This document shows positions 53,572-63,165 of a stretch of DNA of 64,000 bases, one piece after another. Position 1 is the stretch's first letter. Each line of letters begins with the position of its first letter. Origin of the DNA: Streptomyces atroolivaceus (GTDB lineage: Bacteria; Actinomycetota; Actinomycetes; Streptomycetales; Streptomycetaceae); NCBI RefSeq assembly GCF_000717025.1, contig NZ_JNXG01000017.1, forward strand, positions 62,001 through 126,000. The letters run 5' to 3'. A program made the translations under genes and the position numbers. The notes under the pieces were generated by a model that saw nothing but the letters and a program-made list of their open reading frames with translations, ran no database searches and had not been told where the DNA came from.

Positions 53572-54306
53572 TCAGGGTGCCGGCGGGCGCTCGCGCGGAA
53601 CTAACCCTCGCGCGCCGCGAGCGCCGCGGGAGGCGAGCGCGGTCGGCCAGGGCTCGTACAGCACGTCGAACAGCGTGCCGGGGGCCTCGGGGACGGCGGC
53701 CGCCAGGGAGTCCGTGGTTCCGGCCGGGGTGGTGGCGATCACCAGAGGGGCGTGCAGTGCCTCGCCGGCCCTCCCCCAGTCCGCGACGCGTACGTCCACC
53801 CCGAGGCGATCGCCCCAGCCGCGCATCTCGTCGCCACGCTCCCGGCTGCGCACGAATGCCGTGACCGGTCCCGTGCAGATCTCCGCCAGGGCGGCCAGCG
53901 CCGAGGACGCCGTGGCACCGGCGCCGAGGACGGCGGCGGACTCCACCTTCTCCACGCCGCGTTCGCGCAGGGCCGCGATCATGCCGGGGATGTCGGTGTT
54001 GTCACCGGTCCGGCGGCCGTCCTCGGTGAGGACGACGGTGTTGACCGCCTCGACCGAGGCCGCGGTACCGGTGATCTCGTCCAGCAGCGGGATGACCGCC
54101 CGCTTGAGCGGCATGGTCAGCGAGAGCCCGGCCCAGGAGGAGTCCAGACCTTCGACGAAGCCGGGGAGCCCTGCCTCGTCCACCTCGAAGCGGTCGTACG
54201 ACCAGTGGCCGAGGCCGAGCTCCGCGTACGCCGCCCGGTGCAGGACCGGGGAGAGGGAGTGCGCGATGGGCGAGCCGAGGACGGCCGCCCTACGGACGGT
54301 ACTCAC
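53572..54306 (-). CDS. aroE: Shikimate dehydrogenase, C-terminally shortened
   Basis: 244-residue NADP-dependent enzyme reducing dehydroshikimate. The substrate domain (LGSPIAHSLSPVLHRAAY, catalytic Lys in LTMPLKRAV, Asp in TGDNTDIPG) and the Rossmann domain (AAVLGAGATASSALAAL) look sound. After FDVLYEPWPTALA, where relatives continue with a Gln-bearing helix (VHQAVLQVEQMTG type), this protein runs into an Arg/Pro-rich tail (SRGARGARGLVPRERPPAP) containing a rare TTA codon. About 30-40 residues are missing, so activity is uncertain. GTG 54306 shares one base with the mltG stop. Confidence 0.85.
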   Translation of the reverse strand: MSTVRRAAVLGSPIAHSLSPVLHRAAYAELGLGHWSYDRFEVDEAGLPGFVEGLDSSWAGLSLTMPLKRAVIPLLDEITGTAASVEAVNTVVLTEDGRRTGDNTDIPGMIAALRERGVEKVESAAVLGAGATASSALAALAEICTGPVTAFVRSRERGDEMRGWGDRLGVDVRVADWGRAGEALHAPLVIATTPAGTTDSLAAAVPEAPGTLFDVLYEPWPTALASRGARGARGLVPRERPPAP

Positions 54307-56036
54307 TAGTTTTCCTGGTTCTCTTGGTACTTCTCGCGGTTACGCTCGTGCTCCTCGTTCGTCACCGCGAACAGCGTCTGGTCCTCGGTCACGGAGACGA
54401 AGTAGTACCAGGGGCCGGATGCCGGACTGATCGCCGAGTGCAGTGCCTCAGCGCCCGGGTTGGAGATCGGGCCGACCGGGAGCCCCTTGATGCGGTACGT
54501 GTTGTACGGATCGTCGATCTCCCGCAGTGCGTCCACCGCTCCCACATCCAGCGTGCTCTCAGCTCGGATGTAGTTGATCGTCGAGTCGAATTCCAGCCTT
54601 CCGACCGTTTCCAGGTTATCCGGCTTGAGGCGGTTGTAGACCACCGTGGCGACCTTGTCGAAGTCGTGCTTGTACTTGCCCTCTTTCTGGACAAGGCTCG
54701 CCACGGTAACGAGGTCGAGCGGAGAGTCCAGCTTCAGCCTCTTCGCGTTCGCCTCGAGATCAAGCTTGGCGTATTCCTTGTTCGCCCGCGTGACCATCTT
54801 CTTCAGCGCGTCCTCGGGCTTCGAACCCTTGGGTACCGCGTACGCCGCCGGGAAAAGGAAACCTTCCAGCGGATCCTTGATCTCCGGATTGTCATCTGCC
54901 CATTCGGGCAACCCGAGGCTCTCGGCCTTCGTCTCCGCGACACCTGCGGTGGTACCGGCCTTCAGCCCCAGCCTCTTGTCGATCGCCGTGTAGATGCCAG
55001 TGGTACTCGTTCCCTCGGGAATGACGAGTGCGTTCTGGCTCTTCGGGTCCAGCATCAGTTCGATGGCACTGTCGGCGGACATCTTCTCCTTCAGAAGATA
55101 GACGCCGGCCTGCAAGGAGCCACCCTTGGGATTCCCGTTCTGCGCCGAGACGAAGGCGTCCACGGACTTCACGACGCCGGCCTTCTTCAGGATGTTCGCG
55201 ATCTCGTTGCCCAAGGCGCCCTCGGGGATTTCCACCTCGACCGAGCCCGTGCCGCTGCCCGCGTAGTCGGGCGCCGACCCGAACTGGTTCTGGAAGAACG
55301 AGTAGCCGACGTACCCCACCCCGCCGAGGCCGCCGACGAGGACCGCCGCGACGCCCAGGCAGGCGCAGCCGTTGCGGCTCTTCTTCTTGCCCTTGCCCCG
55401 GCGCTCGCCACCGCCCCTGCGCGACTCACGCGGGTCGTCGTCGTGTCCGTCGTCCTCGCCGGAACGGGAGTCACGGCCGTCGCCCGGCTCGTCCGCGCCC
55501 GTGAAGAAAGGATGCGTCTCCTCCTGCGGCACCTCCGGGTCCCAGTCCTGTCCCTGCTGCTGGGGTTCCTGCTCACGGCGGCCCGGGGGCTGCGGTGGCG
55601 GGTAGGCCTCGGGGGTCCCGTAGTGGTCGGCCTGTTCGCCGTAGCCGCCGGAGTTGTCGCTGTACTGGGGTTGCTGGGCCGCGTACGGCATCGCCGCCTG
55701 CTGACCGGTGTCCCAGCCGCCGTCGTACTGCGGCTGGGACTGCTGAGGCTGGGGCTGCTGCGGCTGCTGGGCGTACGGGTCGTGCGGCGCGCCGTACGGC
55801 TGCTGGTGCGGGTCCTGCTCGTGCTGATGCCGGTACGGGGCCTGCTGGTGCTGCTGCTGGTACGGGGCCTGCTGGTAGCCCTGCTGGGCGTACGGGTCCT
55901 GCGGGTAGGGCTGCTGCTGGCCTTCGTACTGGCCCTGGCCGTGGGCGGCCTGGTGGCCTCCCCATCCCTGGTCCCCGTACAAGGGGTCCTCGGGATGCCA
56001 CGGTTCGGAGCCGGGGCCCCGGCCATACTCAGTCAT
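54306..56036 (-). CDS. mltG: Endolytic murein transglycosylase MltG (YceG-like)
   Basis: 576-residue membrane protein. The cytosolic N-terminus is very Gln/Pro/Tyr-rich up to about 170 and then acidic and basic to 220. One transmembrane helix (about 225-247, CLGVAAVLVGGLGGVGYVGYSFF) leads to the extracellular YceG domain. The catalytic Glu lies in TVASLVQKEGKYKHDFDKVATVVYNRL, followed by LEFDSTINYI and LPVGPISNPG. It cuts nascent glycan strands, ending peptidoglycan chains. ATG 56036 is near a GGGGATCG site. It lies between ruvX and aroE. Confidence 0.93.
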   Translation of the reverse strand: MTEYGRGPGSEPWHPEDPLYGDQGWGGHQAAHGQGQYEGQQQPYPQDPYAQQGYQQAPYQQQHQQAPYRHQHEQDPHQQPYGAPHDPYAQQPQQPQPQQSQPQYDGGWDTGQQAAMPYAAQQPQYSDNSGGYGEQADHYGTPEAYPPPQPPGRREQEPQQQGQDWDPEVPQEETHPFFTGADEPGDGRDSRSGEDDGHDDDPRESRRGGGERRGKGKKKSRNGCACLGVAAVLVGGLGGVGYVGYSFFQNQFGSAPDYAGSGTGSVEVEIPEGALGNEIANILKKAGVVKSVDAFVSAQNGNPKGGSLQAGVYLLKEKMSADSAIELMLDPKSQNALVIPEGTSTTGIYTAIDKRLGLKAGTTAGVAETKAESLGLPEWADDNPEIKDPLEGFLFPAAYAVPKGSKPEDALKKMVTRANKEYAKLDLEANAKRLKLDSPLDLVTVASLVQKEGKYKHDFDKVATVVYNRLKPDNLETVGRLEFDSTINYIRAESTLDVGAVDALREIDDPYNTYRIKGLPVGPISNPGAEALHSAISPASGPWYYFVSVTEDQTLFAVTNEEHERNREKYQENQEN

Positions 56037-56136
56037 CGATCCCCTTGAGCCGCGAGACGACGCTCCGTCTCTTCGCTTTGCTGTGCGGTGTCTGTTCGAA
56101 CACCGGCGCATCGCGCGGAACGTTACCGTATCGCGA

Positions 56137-56622
56137 TCAGACAACCACTTCGACGCCCTCGCCCGGAGCAGCGCCTGACGCCCGTTCGGACTCCAGAGCG
56201 TTCTGAAGGATCACCACAGCGGCAGCTTGGTCGATGACAGACCGGCCCTTCTTGGACTTCACGCCCGAAGCGCGCAGCCCCTGGGTGGCCGTGACTGTGG
56301 TCATCCTCTCGTCCACGAGACGTACAGGAACCGGTGCGATCGCGCGGGCGAACACCTGGGCGAAGGCACGGACCTTCGCGGCCGCCGGGCCCTCGCCACC
56401 GCCCAGGGAGCGGGGCAGTCCGACGATGACCTCGATCGGTTCGTACTCCTCGACGATCTGGCCGAGCCGCCGGTGGGCGGCCGGGACGTCGCGTCCCGGC
56501 ACGGTCTCCACCGGCGTGGCGAGGATCCCATCGGGGTCGCACGAGGCGACCCCGATACGGGCGTCACCGACATCGACGGCGAGCCGGCGTCCACGGCGCA
56601 TCTGCGACATGTCCGGCGTCAC
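56137..56622 (-). CDS. ruvX: RuvX/YqgF family Holliday junction resolvase-like nuclease
   Basis: 161-residue RNase H-fold protein. Motifs: [21 protein letters not shown] at the N-terminus with the first catalytic Asp, [35 protein letters not shown], and the last Asp in [21 protein letters not shown]. The homologue in other bacteria takes part in 16S pre-rRNA 5' processing or junction resolution. GTG 56622 overlaps the alaS stop; ATG at 56601 ([10 protein letters not shown]) is an alternative. Confidence 0.93.
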   Translation of the reverse strand: MTPDMSQMRRGRRLAVDVGDARIGVASCDPDGILATPVETVPGRDVPAAHRRLGQIVEEYEPIEVIVGLPRSLGGGEGPAAAKVRAFAQVFARAIAPVPVRLVDERMTTVTATQGLRASGVKSKKGRSVIDQAAAVVILQNALESERASGAAPGEGVEVVV

Positions 56623-59288
56623 GCCGTCTCGGTGACGAGGCGTTCGACAGCGGCGACGGCGTCACCGATGGCGTCCGGGTTCTGGCCACCGCCCTGGGCG
56701 ACGTCCGGCTTGCCGCCGCCACCGCCGCCGAGGGTCTTCGCGGCGGTACGCACCAGGTCACCGGCCTTGAGGCCGCGTTCGCGGGCGGCCTCGTTGGTGG
56801 CGATGACCGTCAGCGGACGCCCGTTGGCCGTGGTGAACAGGGCCACGACGGCCGGACGGCCGCCCTGGATGCGCCCGCGCACGTCGAGGACGAGCTTGCG
56901 CAGGTCGTCGGCCGAGGTGCCGTCCGGCACCTGTCCGGTGACCAGGGCGACACCGCGCACGTCCTTGGCCGACTCGACGAGCCCGGCGGCGGCCGCCAGG
57001 ACCTTCTCCGCGCGGAACTTCTCGATCTCCTTCTCGGCGTCCTTCAGCTTGCCGAGCATCCCGGAGATCTTCTCGGGGAGCTCCTCGGGGCGGCCCTTGA
57101 GCAGCTCCTGGAGCTGGGCGACGACCGTGTGCTCCTTGGCGAGGAAGTTGTAGGCGTCGACGCCGACCAGGGCCTCGATGCGGCGTACACCCGAACCGAT
57201 GGAGGACTCGCCGAGCAGCTTCACCAGGCCCAGCTGGGAGGTGTTGCGGACGTGCGTACCGCCGCACAGTTCCTTGGAGAAGTCGCCGATGGTGACGACG
57301 CGGACCCGCTCGCCGTACTTCTCGCCGAACTCCGCGATGGCGCCCTGCTTCTTGGCGTCGTCGATGGACATGACCTCGGCCTGGACGTCGAGTTCCCGGG
57401 AGAGGACCTCGTTGATCTTCTGCTCCACGTCGGTCAGGACCGTGCCGGGTACGGCGGCGGGCGAGCCGAAGTCGAAGCGGAAGCGTCCGGGCGAGTTCTC
57501 CGAACCGGCCTGGGCGGCCGTCGGCCCCAGGGCGTCGCGCAGCGCCTGGTGCGTGAGGTGCGTGGCGCTGTGGGCGCGGGCGATGGCGCGGCGGCGGGTG
57601 TTGTCGATGGCGGCGAACGCGGAGGCGCCGACCGTCACCTCGCCGACCTGGACCGAGCCCTTGTGGACCGAGACGCCCGGGACCGGCTGCTGTACGTCGC
57701 GGACTTGGATGACCGCACCCGTGTCGAGCCTGATCCTGCCCTGGTCGGCGAGCTGGCCGCCGCCCTCGGCGTAGAACGGGGTGCGGTCGAGGACGACCTC
57801 GACCTCGTCGCCCTCGGTGGCGGCCGGCGAGGGCACGCCGTCGACGAGCAGGCCGACGATCTTCGACTCGCCCTGGACGGAGGTGTAGCCGGTGAACTCG
57901 GTGACGCCCGACTTGTCGGCGACCTCACGGTAGGCGGACAGGTCGGCGTGACCGGTCTTCTTGGCCTTGGCGTCGGCCTTGGCGCGCTCCCGCTGTTCCT
58001 TCATCAGGCGGCGGAAGCCGTCCTCGTCGACGGAGAGGCCCTGTTCGGCGGCCATCTCCAGCGTGAGGTCGATCGGGAAGCCCCAGGTGTCGTGGAGCAG
58101 GAACGCCTTGTCGCCGGCCAGGACCTTGCCGCCGGCGGCCTTGGTCTCGGTGACGGCGGTGTCGAGGATGTTCGTGCCGCCCTTGAGGGCCTTGAGGAAG
58201 GCGGCCTCCTCGGCGAGGGCGACGGTCTCGATGCGCTTGCGGTCGGTGATCAGCTCCGGGTACTGCTGCCCCATGGTGTCGACGACGACGTCGACGAGCT
58301 CACGGACGACCGGGCCGGTGGCGCCCATGAGCCGCATGTTGCGGATGGCGCGGCGCATGATGCGGCGCAGGACGTAGCCGCGGCCCTCGTTGCCCGGGGT
58401 GACGCCGTCGCCGATGAGCATCACCGACGTACGGATGTGGTCGGCGACGACGCGGAGGGAGACGTCGGACCCCTGCTCGGCGCCGTAGCGCACGCCGGTC
58501 AGCTCGGTGGCCTTGTCCATGACGACGCGCAGGGTGTCGGTCTCGTACATGTTCTGTACGCCCTGCAGGATCATGGCGAGGCGTTCGAGGCCGAGACCGG
58601 TGTCGATGTTCTGCGACGGCAGGTCACCGAGGATCGGGAAGTCCTCCTTGCCGTCGCCGGCGCCCCGCTCGTACTGCATGAAGACCAGGTTCCAGATCTC
58701 CACGTAGCGCTCGTCGTTGACGGCGGGGCCGCCCTCGACGCCGAACTCGGGACCGCGGTCGTAGTTGATCTCGGAACACGGACCGCAGGGACCCGGGACG
58801 CCCATGGACCAGAAGTTGTCCTTCTTGCCCAGGCGCTGGATGCGCTCGGCCGGGACGCCGATCTTCTCTCGCCAGATCTGCTCGGCCTCGTCGTCGTCGA
58901 GATAGACGGTGATCCACAGACGCTCGGGGTCGAGCCCGAAGCCGCCGTCCTCCACGGAGTTCGTGAGCGCCGCCCAGGCGAACTCGATGGCGCCTTCCTT
59001 GAAGTAGTCGCCGAAGGAGAAGTTGCCGCACATCTGGAAGAACGTGCCGTGCCGGGTGGTCTTGCCGACCTCTTCGATGTCCGGCGTGCGCACGCACTTC
59101 TGCACGCTGGTGACGCGCGGGGCGGGCGGCTTGACCTCGCCGAGGAAGTAGGGCTTGAAGGGCACCATGCCGGCGGGGACCAGCAGCAGAGTCGGGTCGT
59201 CCGCGATGAGCGACGCCGAAGGCACGACGGTGTGACCGCGCTCCTCGAAGAAGCTCAGCCAGCGGCGGCGAATTTCAGCCGACTCCAT
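56619..59288 (-). CDS. alaS: Alanyl-tRNA synthetase
   Basis: 889-residue class II synthetase with all domains. The catalytic core (residues 1-240) has [55 protein letters not shown] and the [10 protein letters not shown] motif. The editing domain has zinc ligands in [11 protein letters not shown] and [13 protein letters not shown]. The C-terminal oligomerisation/DHHA1 domain ends with [17 protein letters not shown] 59288 shares bases with the stop of the preceding gene (TGATG). Confidence 0.97.
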   Translation of the reverse strand: MESAEIRRRWLSFFEERGHTVVPSASLIADDPTLLLVPAGMVPFKPYFLGEVKPPAPRVTSVQKCVRTPDIEEVGKTTRHGTFFQMCGNFSFGDYFKEGAIEFAWAALTNSVEDGGFGLDPERLWITVYLDDDEAEQIWREKIGVPAERIQRLGKKDNFWSMGVPGPCGPCSEINYDRGPEFGVEGGPAVNDERYVEIWNLVFMQYERGAGDGKEDFPILGDLPSQNIDTGLGLERLAMILQGVQNMYETDTLRVVMDKATELTGVRYGAEQGSDVSLRVVADHIRTSVMLIGDGVTPGNEGRGYVLRRIMRRAIRNMRLMGATGPVVRELVDVVVDTMGQQYPELITDRKRIETVALAEEAAFLKALKGGTNILDTAVTETKAAGGKVLAGDKAFLLHDTWGFPIDLTLEMAAEQGLSVDEDGFRRLMKEQRERAKADAKAKKTGHADLSAYREVADKSGVTEFTGYTSVQGESKIVGLLVDGVPSPAATEGDEVEVVLDRTPFYAEGGGQLADQGRIRLDTGAVIQVRDVQQPVPGVSVHKGSVQVGEVTVGASAFAAIDNTRRRAIARAHSATHLTHQALRDALGPTAAQAGSENSPGRFRFDFGSPAAVPGTVLTDVEQKINEVLSRELDVQAEVMSIDDAKKQGAIAEFGEKYGERVRVVTIGDFSKELCGGTHVRNTSQLGLVKLLGESSIGSGVRRIEALVGVDAYNFLAKEHTVVAQLQELLKGRPEELPEKISGMLGKLKDAEKEIEKFRAEKVLAAAAGLVESAKDVRGVALVTGQVPDGTSADDLRKLVLDVRGRIQGGRPAVVALFTTANGRPLTVIATNEAARERGLKAGDLVRTAAKTLGGGGGGKPDVAQGGGQNPDAIGDAVAAVERLVTETA

Positions 59289-59584
59289 CAGTAGTCCTCA
59301 TTCCGGTTGCTCGAGTTGTAGGGAAGTGTCCGGTGGACGACGATCTCGGGTTCGGCCGGCGCCTCGATACCGAGGGCCCCGCCCAGTTCGGCCTCGCGCC
59401 TGACCATGCCCTCGCGCACGTCGAGGGCGAAGTCCTTCAGCTTGTGACCCGCCTCGATCGCCTTGTCGGCGGCCTGCGCCGCGAGGCTCTCGGGGGTCAG
59501 CTGCCGGATCTTGCGGTTGACCTTGGTGGTGGCCCAGACGCCGGCGGCTGCGCCGGCGGTGAACCAGAACGTACGGCGGAACAT
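59288..59584 (-). CDS. DUF6167-type small membrane-associated protein
   Basis: 98-residue protein with a hydrophobic N-terminus ([17 protein letters not shown]) and a charged helical body ([27 protein letters not shown]). It is regularly found directly upstream of alaS in Streptomyces, together with a DUF948 protein. The function is unknown. ATG 59584 is seven bases after the DUF948 stop, and its stop overlaps the alaS start. Confidence 0.8.
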   Translation of the reverse strand: MFRRTFWFTAGAAAGVWATTKVNRKIRQLTPESLAAQAADKAIEAGHKLKDFALDVREGMVRREAELGGALGIEAPAEPEIVVHRTLPYNSSNRNEDY

Positions 59585-59591
59585 CGCTGGC

Positions 59592-60056
59592 TCAGTCCTT
59601 CTGTCCACGGGAGCTTCGGCCGTTCCGCCTCTTGTCGCGGGCGGACGGCACTGTACGGCCGACAATCACGGCGCGGCGGGAGGTCCGGCGTGCCGGTTCC
59701 GGCTCGGGGGCGGTGCGGCGGCCGATCGCCTGCCGCACCCCGTAGCCGAACGCGGCGACCTTCACGAGCGGGCCGCCGAACGTCGACGCGACGGTGGTGG
59801 ACAGCGCGGAGGCGTTGGAGGTGACCTCCTGGACGTCGCTCGCGATGGCGTCGACCTTGTCGAGCTGGGTCTGCGCCGAACGCAGTGTGGCGGAGGCGTC
59901 GGCGAGCAGCGGGACCGCCTGCTCCGTGACGTCCGCCACCAGCGCGGTGGTCGCCTTCAGCGTCTGGGCCAGCCTCACCAGTACCACGGCGAGGAAGGAG
60001 ACCAGGATCGCCCAGAAGACAGCCACCAGGATGCCGGCCACCTCTCCACCGGACAC
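59592..60056 (-). CDS. DUF948 family membrane protein
   Basis: 154-residue protein with one N-terminal transmembrane helix (GILVAVFWAILVSFLAVVLVRLA). A long amphipathic helix follows, likely a coiled coil (TLKATTALVADVTEQAVPLLADASATLRSAQTQLDKVDAIASDV), then a basic tail. It resembles general-stress and chemotaxis-like DUF948 proteins. GTG 60056 (VSGGEVAGIL) fits the family; a frame extension to 60086 is less likely. Expected to be first in the alaS operon. Confidence 0.8.
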   Translation of the reverse strand: MSGGEVAGILVAVFWAILVSFLAVVLVRLAQTLKATTALVADVTEQAVPLLADASATLRSAQTQLDKVDAIASDVQEVTSNASALSTTVASTFGGPLVKVAAFGYGVRQAIGRRTAPEPEPARRTSRRAVIVGRTVPSARDKRRNGRSSRGQKD

Positions 60057-60257
60057 AGTGCACCGCTCTCTGTTCGTCGCCCGCATCGGCCGGGACTTCC
60101 CCCCGGCCGGTATCTGCCTGTCTCTGCTCGGCCGGCGCGTCCTGCCACCACTGCCGATCGTCGTCCCCCGAGCCTATCGCGCCGGGCGTCACGCGCCGTA
60201 CCGCATTAGGAGCGGGCGGCGCGAGCCCCGGACCCGGGGAGATTGTACGGAGAGCTT

Positions 60258-62477
60258 ATGTGCCAGTACTCTGCGTGTTCCATGCGACGCCCTCACAGCC
60301 CCTCCCCCGCCCCCGACGACGCGGAATCCGCGCCCGCGCGCGGAAATCTTCCGGCGGAGCTGAACACCTTCGTGGGCCGCGACGACGAACTGGCGGAGGT
60401 CGAGCGCCTCCTGGGGGAGTCCCGGCTCGTCACCGTGGCAGGGGTCGCCGGGGTCGGGAAGACCCGGTTCGTGACCCGGGTCGCCGCACTGATGGAGAAA
60501 CGGTACTGCGATGGCGTCTGGATCGCCGAGCTGTCGGCCGTCCATGACCCCGAGCTCCTCGGACACGCGATCGCCGACGCGCTGGGACTCACCGACCACA
60601 CCAGCAGACCGCCTCGCGTCACGCTGGCCGAACACTGTGCGGAGCGCCGGCTCCTGCTCGTGATCGACGGCTTCGAGCACCTCGCCGACGCGTGCGCCGG
60701 GCTCGTACGGGAACTGCTCCGCCGGGCGCCGCACCTCCAGGTGCTCGCGGCGGGGCGCCGCCCGCTGCGGGTGGACGGTGAACTCTGCTTCCCTCTGATG
60801 CCGATGAAGGACGACGACGCCCTGGAACTGTTCGCACGGCGCGCCATCGCCGTTCGTCCGGGGTTCCGGCTCACGGACGACGACCGGGAGACCGCGCGGG
60901 AGCTCTGCCGCCGGCTCGACGGCATCCCACTGGCGCTGGAGCTCGCCGCGGGGCGGTTGCGGGCCCTGACGACGGAGCAGGTGCTGCACCGTCTCGACGA
61001 CCGTTTCCGGCTGCTGACCGGGGGCAGTCCGAGCGCGCTCCCCCGCCACCGGACACTGCGTACGGCCATCGGCTGGAGCCATGAGCTGTGCGCTCCCGAG
61101 CAGCGGCTTCTGTGGGCGCGGCTCTCGGTGTTCGCCGGGCAGTTCGACCTGGAGGCCGTCGAGTACATCTGCAGCGGGTCCGGCCTGCCCGCCGACTCCG
61201 TGCTGGACGTGCTGGACGAACTGCTGGCGCAGTCCGTGGTGCTGCGCGAGGACTCGGCCGTGGGCAGTCGCTACCGGCTGCTGGACACCGTCCGGGAGTA
61301 CGGCGCCGAGTGGCTGCGGGCGACCGGGGACGCCGAACGGCTGCGCCGTAGGCACCGGGACTGGTATCTGGGACTCGCGACGTGGTGCGAACTCGACTGG
61401 TTCAGCCCCAGGCAGGCGGAGGCGGCGGCACGGATCGACTGCGAGCTGCCCAATCTCCGCCGGGCGATGGAGTGCTCGATGGAGAGCCCGGAGGAGGTCC
61501 ATCTCGCGCAGTACCTGGCGGGCACGCTCTGGTTCTACTGGGCGGGCTGCGGCCGCCTGTCGGAGGGACGCCACTGGCTGGACCACGTACTGGAGGAGGA
61601 CTCCCCGTACGACCACTCGCGGCTGAAGGCCCTGTGGGTGCTCGGGTACGTCGCGGTGCTGCAGGGGGACCCGGTCGGCGCGGTGTCGGCCCTGCAGGAG
61701 TGCCGCGAGGAGGGCGAGCGCGCGGGGGACGCCACCGCCGTGGCCTACGCCGTGCACCGCACGGGCTGCCTCTCGATCGTCACCGACGACCCGATCCGCG
61801 CCGAGGAGCTGCTGCGCGAGGCGCTCAGGCGCTACCGGGAGATCGGCGAGCTGAACAGCAACGTGCTGATGGCCCAGGTCGAACTGGGCATGGCGGTGGC
61901 GTTCCGCGGGGACCTGGACGCCGCCGCGGCGATCTGTGACGAGGTCCGGGAGATCTGCGAGGACCACGGCGAGCGGTGGACGCTGGCCTACGCGCTGTAC
62001 GTCCTGGGATACGCGGCGCTCCGGTCCGGTCCTGGCGGGCGGGCGCGCCGGATGCTCGGGGAGTCCCTGTCCATCGCGCACGCCTTCCACGATCTGCTCG
62101 GCACGGTCCTCTCGCTGGAGTTGCTGGCCCTCATCACCGTGGCCGAGGGCGACGCGGCGGAGGCGGCGGTGCTGCAGGGTGCGGCGGACCGGATCTGGCC
62201 CTCGGTGGGGCTGCCGCTGTTCGGCTCCGCCCACTACGGCAGGCCGCGGGCCGAGTGCGAGGAGCGGGCCAGGGCGGAGCTCGGCGACGCACGGTACGAC
62301 GCATCGCGGCGCTCGGGCCGGCAACTGGACGCGCAGGCCGCGGTGGCGCGCGCGCTCCGGGCCGGGGCGGACACCGGAACGGCCCCGGAGGGAACACCCC
62401 AGGGGAACCCGGAGGGGAAAACGCGAAGGCCCGCCGCCTCCCGTACACCAGGGAGGGGCGGGCCCGAGCTCGGTTGA
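60258..62477 (+). CDS. AfsR/LAL-like NTPase with TPR region, no DNA-binding domain
   Basis: 739-residue STAND-type protein. The N-terminal NTPase (about 35-320) has Walker A AGVAGVGKTRFV, Walker B LLLVIDGFEH, the GIPLALELAAGRL motif and the winged-helix region RTLRTAIGWSHELCAPEQRLLWARLSVF. The C-terminal half is helical repeats of TPR kind (ALWVLGYVAVLQGDPVGAVSALQECREEGERAGD). Relatives usually add a SARP or LuxR DNA-binding domain; none is present at either end. The tail is Gly/Pro-rich and its coding overlaps a hairpin. ATG 60258 has GGAGAG. It may act through a partner protein. Confidence 0.85.
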   Translation: MCQYSACSMRRPHSPSPAPDDAESAPARGNLPAELNTFVGRDDELAEVERLLGESRLVTVAGVAGVGKTRFVTRVAALMEKRYCDGVWIAELSAVHDPELLGHAIADALGLTDHTSRPPRVTLAEHCAERRLLLVIDGFEHLADACAGLVRELLRRAPHLQVLAAGRRPLRVDGELCFPLMPMKDDDALELFARRAIAVRPGFRLTDDDRETARELCRRLDGIPLALELAAGRLRALTTEQVLHRLDDRFRLLTGGSPSALPRHRTLRTAIGWSHELCAPEQRLLWARLSVFAGQFDLEAVEYICSGSGLPADSVLDVLDELLAQSVVLREDSAVGSRYRLLDTVREYGAEWLRATGDAERLRRRHRDWYLGLATWCELDWFSPRQAEAAARIDCELPNLRRAMECSMESPEEVHLAQYLAGTLWFYWAGCGRLSEGRHWLDHVLEEDSPYDHSRLKALWVLGYVAVLQGDPVGAVSALQECREEGERAGDATAVAYAVHRTGCLSIVTDDPIRAEELLREALRRYREIGELNSNVLMAQVELGMAVAFRGDLDAAAAICDEVREICEDHGERWTLAYALYVLGYAALRSGPGGRARRMLGESLSIAHAFHDLLGTVLSLELLALITVAEGDAAEAAVLQGAADRIWPSVGLPLFGSAHYGRPRAECEERARAELGDARYDASRRSGRQLDAQAAVARALRAGADTGTAPEGTPQGNPEGKTRRPAASRTPGRGGPELG
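62428..62464 (-). terminator. rpsD terminator lying inside the end of the convergent gene
   Basis: A 14-15 bp stem (62428-62442 with 62451-62464, one bulge) has an 8-base loop, 31 bases past the rpsD stop. It lies within the last codons of the ATPase/TPR gene, so that gene's tail may have grown over the terminator. Confidence 0.65.
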
Positions 62478-62494
62478 GAGCTATGCCTGCGTGA

Positions 62495-63109
62495 TCAGCG
62501 GGCGTAGTACTCGACGACGAGCTGCTCGTCGCAGATGACCGGGATTTCCTTGCGGTTCGGGTCCCGGTCCAGGCGGAAGGCCAGGGCCTTCAGGTTCACC
62601 TGGAGGTAGCGCGGGGTCTCACCGTCGGTGTCGAAGCCACCCTCACGGGCCACCTGGAAGGGGACCTTGGAGCGGCTGCGCTCGCGGACCTGCACGACGT
62701 CGTCGGGGCGCACGCGGAAGGACGGCTTGTCGACCTTGCCACCGTTGACCTCGATGTGGCCGTGGACGACCATCTGACGGGCCTGGTAGATGGTCTTGGC
62801 GATACCCGACCGCAGGACCAGGGCGTCGAGGCGGCGCTCGAGCTCGACGACCAGCGCCTCGCCCGTCTTGCCCTCGGCCTTACGGGCGCGGTCGTAGGCG
62901 CGCGCCATCTGGCGCTCGCTGATGTCGTACTGCGCACGCAGACGCTGCTTCTCGAGCAGACGGACCTTGTAGTCCGAGTTCTGCTTGCGGCCACGGCCGT
63001 GCTCGCCCGGCGGGTAGGGGCGGGCTTCGAAGTACTTGACAGCCTTCGGCGTCAGGGCGATGCCGAGGGCACGCGACTTCTTGACCTTGGGACGCGACTG
63101 GTTAGGCAC
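62495..63109 (-). CDS. rpsD: 30S ribosomal protein S4, zinc-free form
   Basis: 204-residue primary 16S rRNA-binding protein. The S4 RNA-binding domain is seen at ERRLDALVLRSGIAKTIYQARQMVVHGHIEVNGGKVDKPSFRVRPDDVVQVRERSR. The N-terminus (PNQSRPKVKKSRALGIALTPKAVKYF) has no Cys4 zinc cluster, so it is the C-minus form normal for Streptomyces. Here it is isolated from the main ribosomal operons. GTG 63109 has both GGAGGT and GGAGAA upstream. Its promoter region overlaps an iron box facing the divergent gene. Confidence 0.97.
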   Translation of the reverse strand: MPNQSRPKVKKSRALGIALTPKAVKYFEARPYPPGEHGRGRKQNSDYKVRLLEKQRLRAQYDISERQMARAYDRARKAEGKTGEALVVELERRLDALVLRSGIAKTIYQARQMVVHGHIEVNGGKVDKPSFRVRPDDVVQVRERSRSKVPFQVAREGGFDTDGETPRYLQVNLKALAFRLDRDPNRKEIPVICDEQLVVEYYAR

Positions 63110-63132
63110 GTTCTCCAGACCTCCGTTGTAGG

Positions 63133-63151
63133 TTAGGTTAGGCTTACCTTA
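63133..63151. promoter_or_regulatory. Iron box (DmdR/IdeR-type operator)
   Basis: TTAGGTTAGGCTTACCTTA matches the actinobacterial iron box TTAGGTTAGGCTAACCTAA at 17 of 19 positions. It lies in the 56-bp space between rpsD and the DUF2470 gene, 14 bases before the latter's ATG. DmdR1-type repressors loaded with Fe(II) would block transcription. The half-site TTAGG is repeated in tandem. Confidence 0.85.
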
Positions 63152-63165
63152 CTCAAGGAGATCGC

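Noticed and set aside
57129-59294. A 721-codon open frame opposite alaS
   Set aside because: Antisense shadow with the same low-complexity composition; alaS is unmistakable on the other strand.
59289-59600. T-box or other leader upstream of alaS
   Set aside because: The region is coding (DUF6167 protein) and the genes overlap, leaving no room for a leader RNA.
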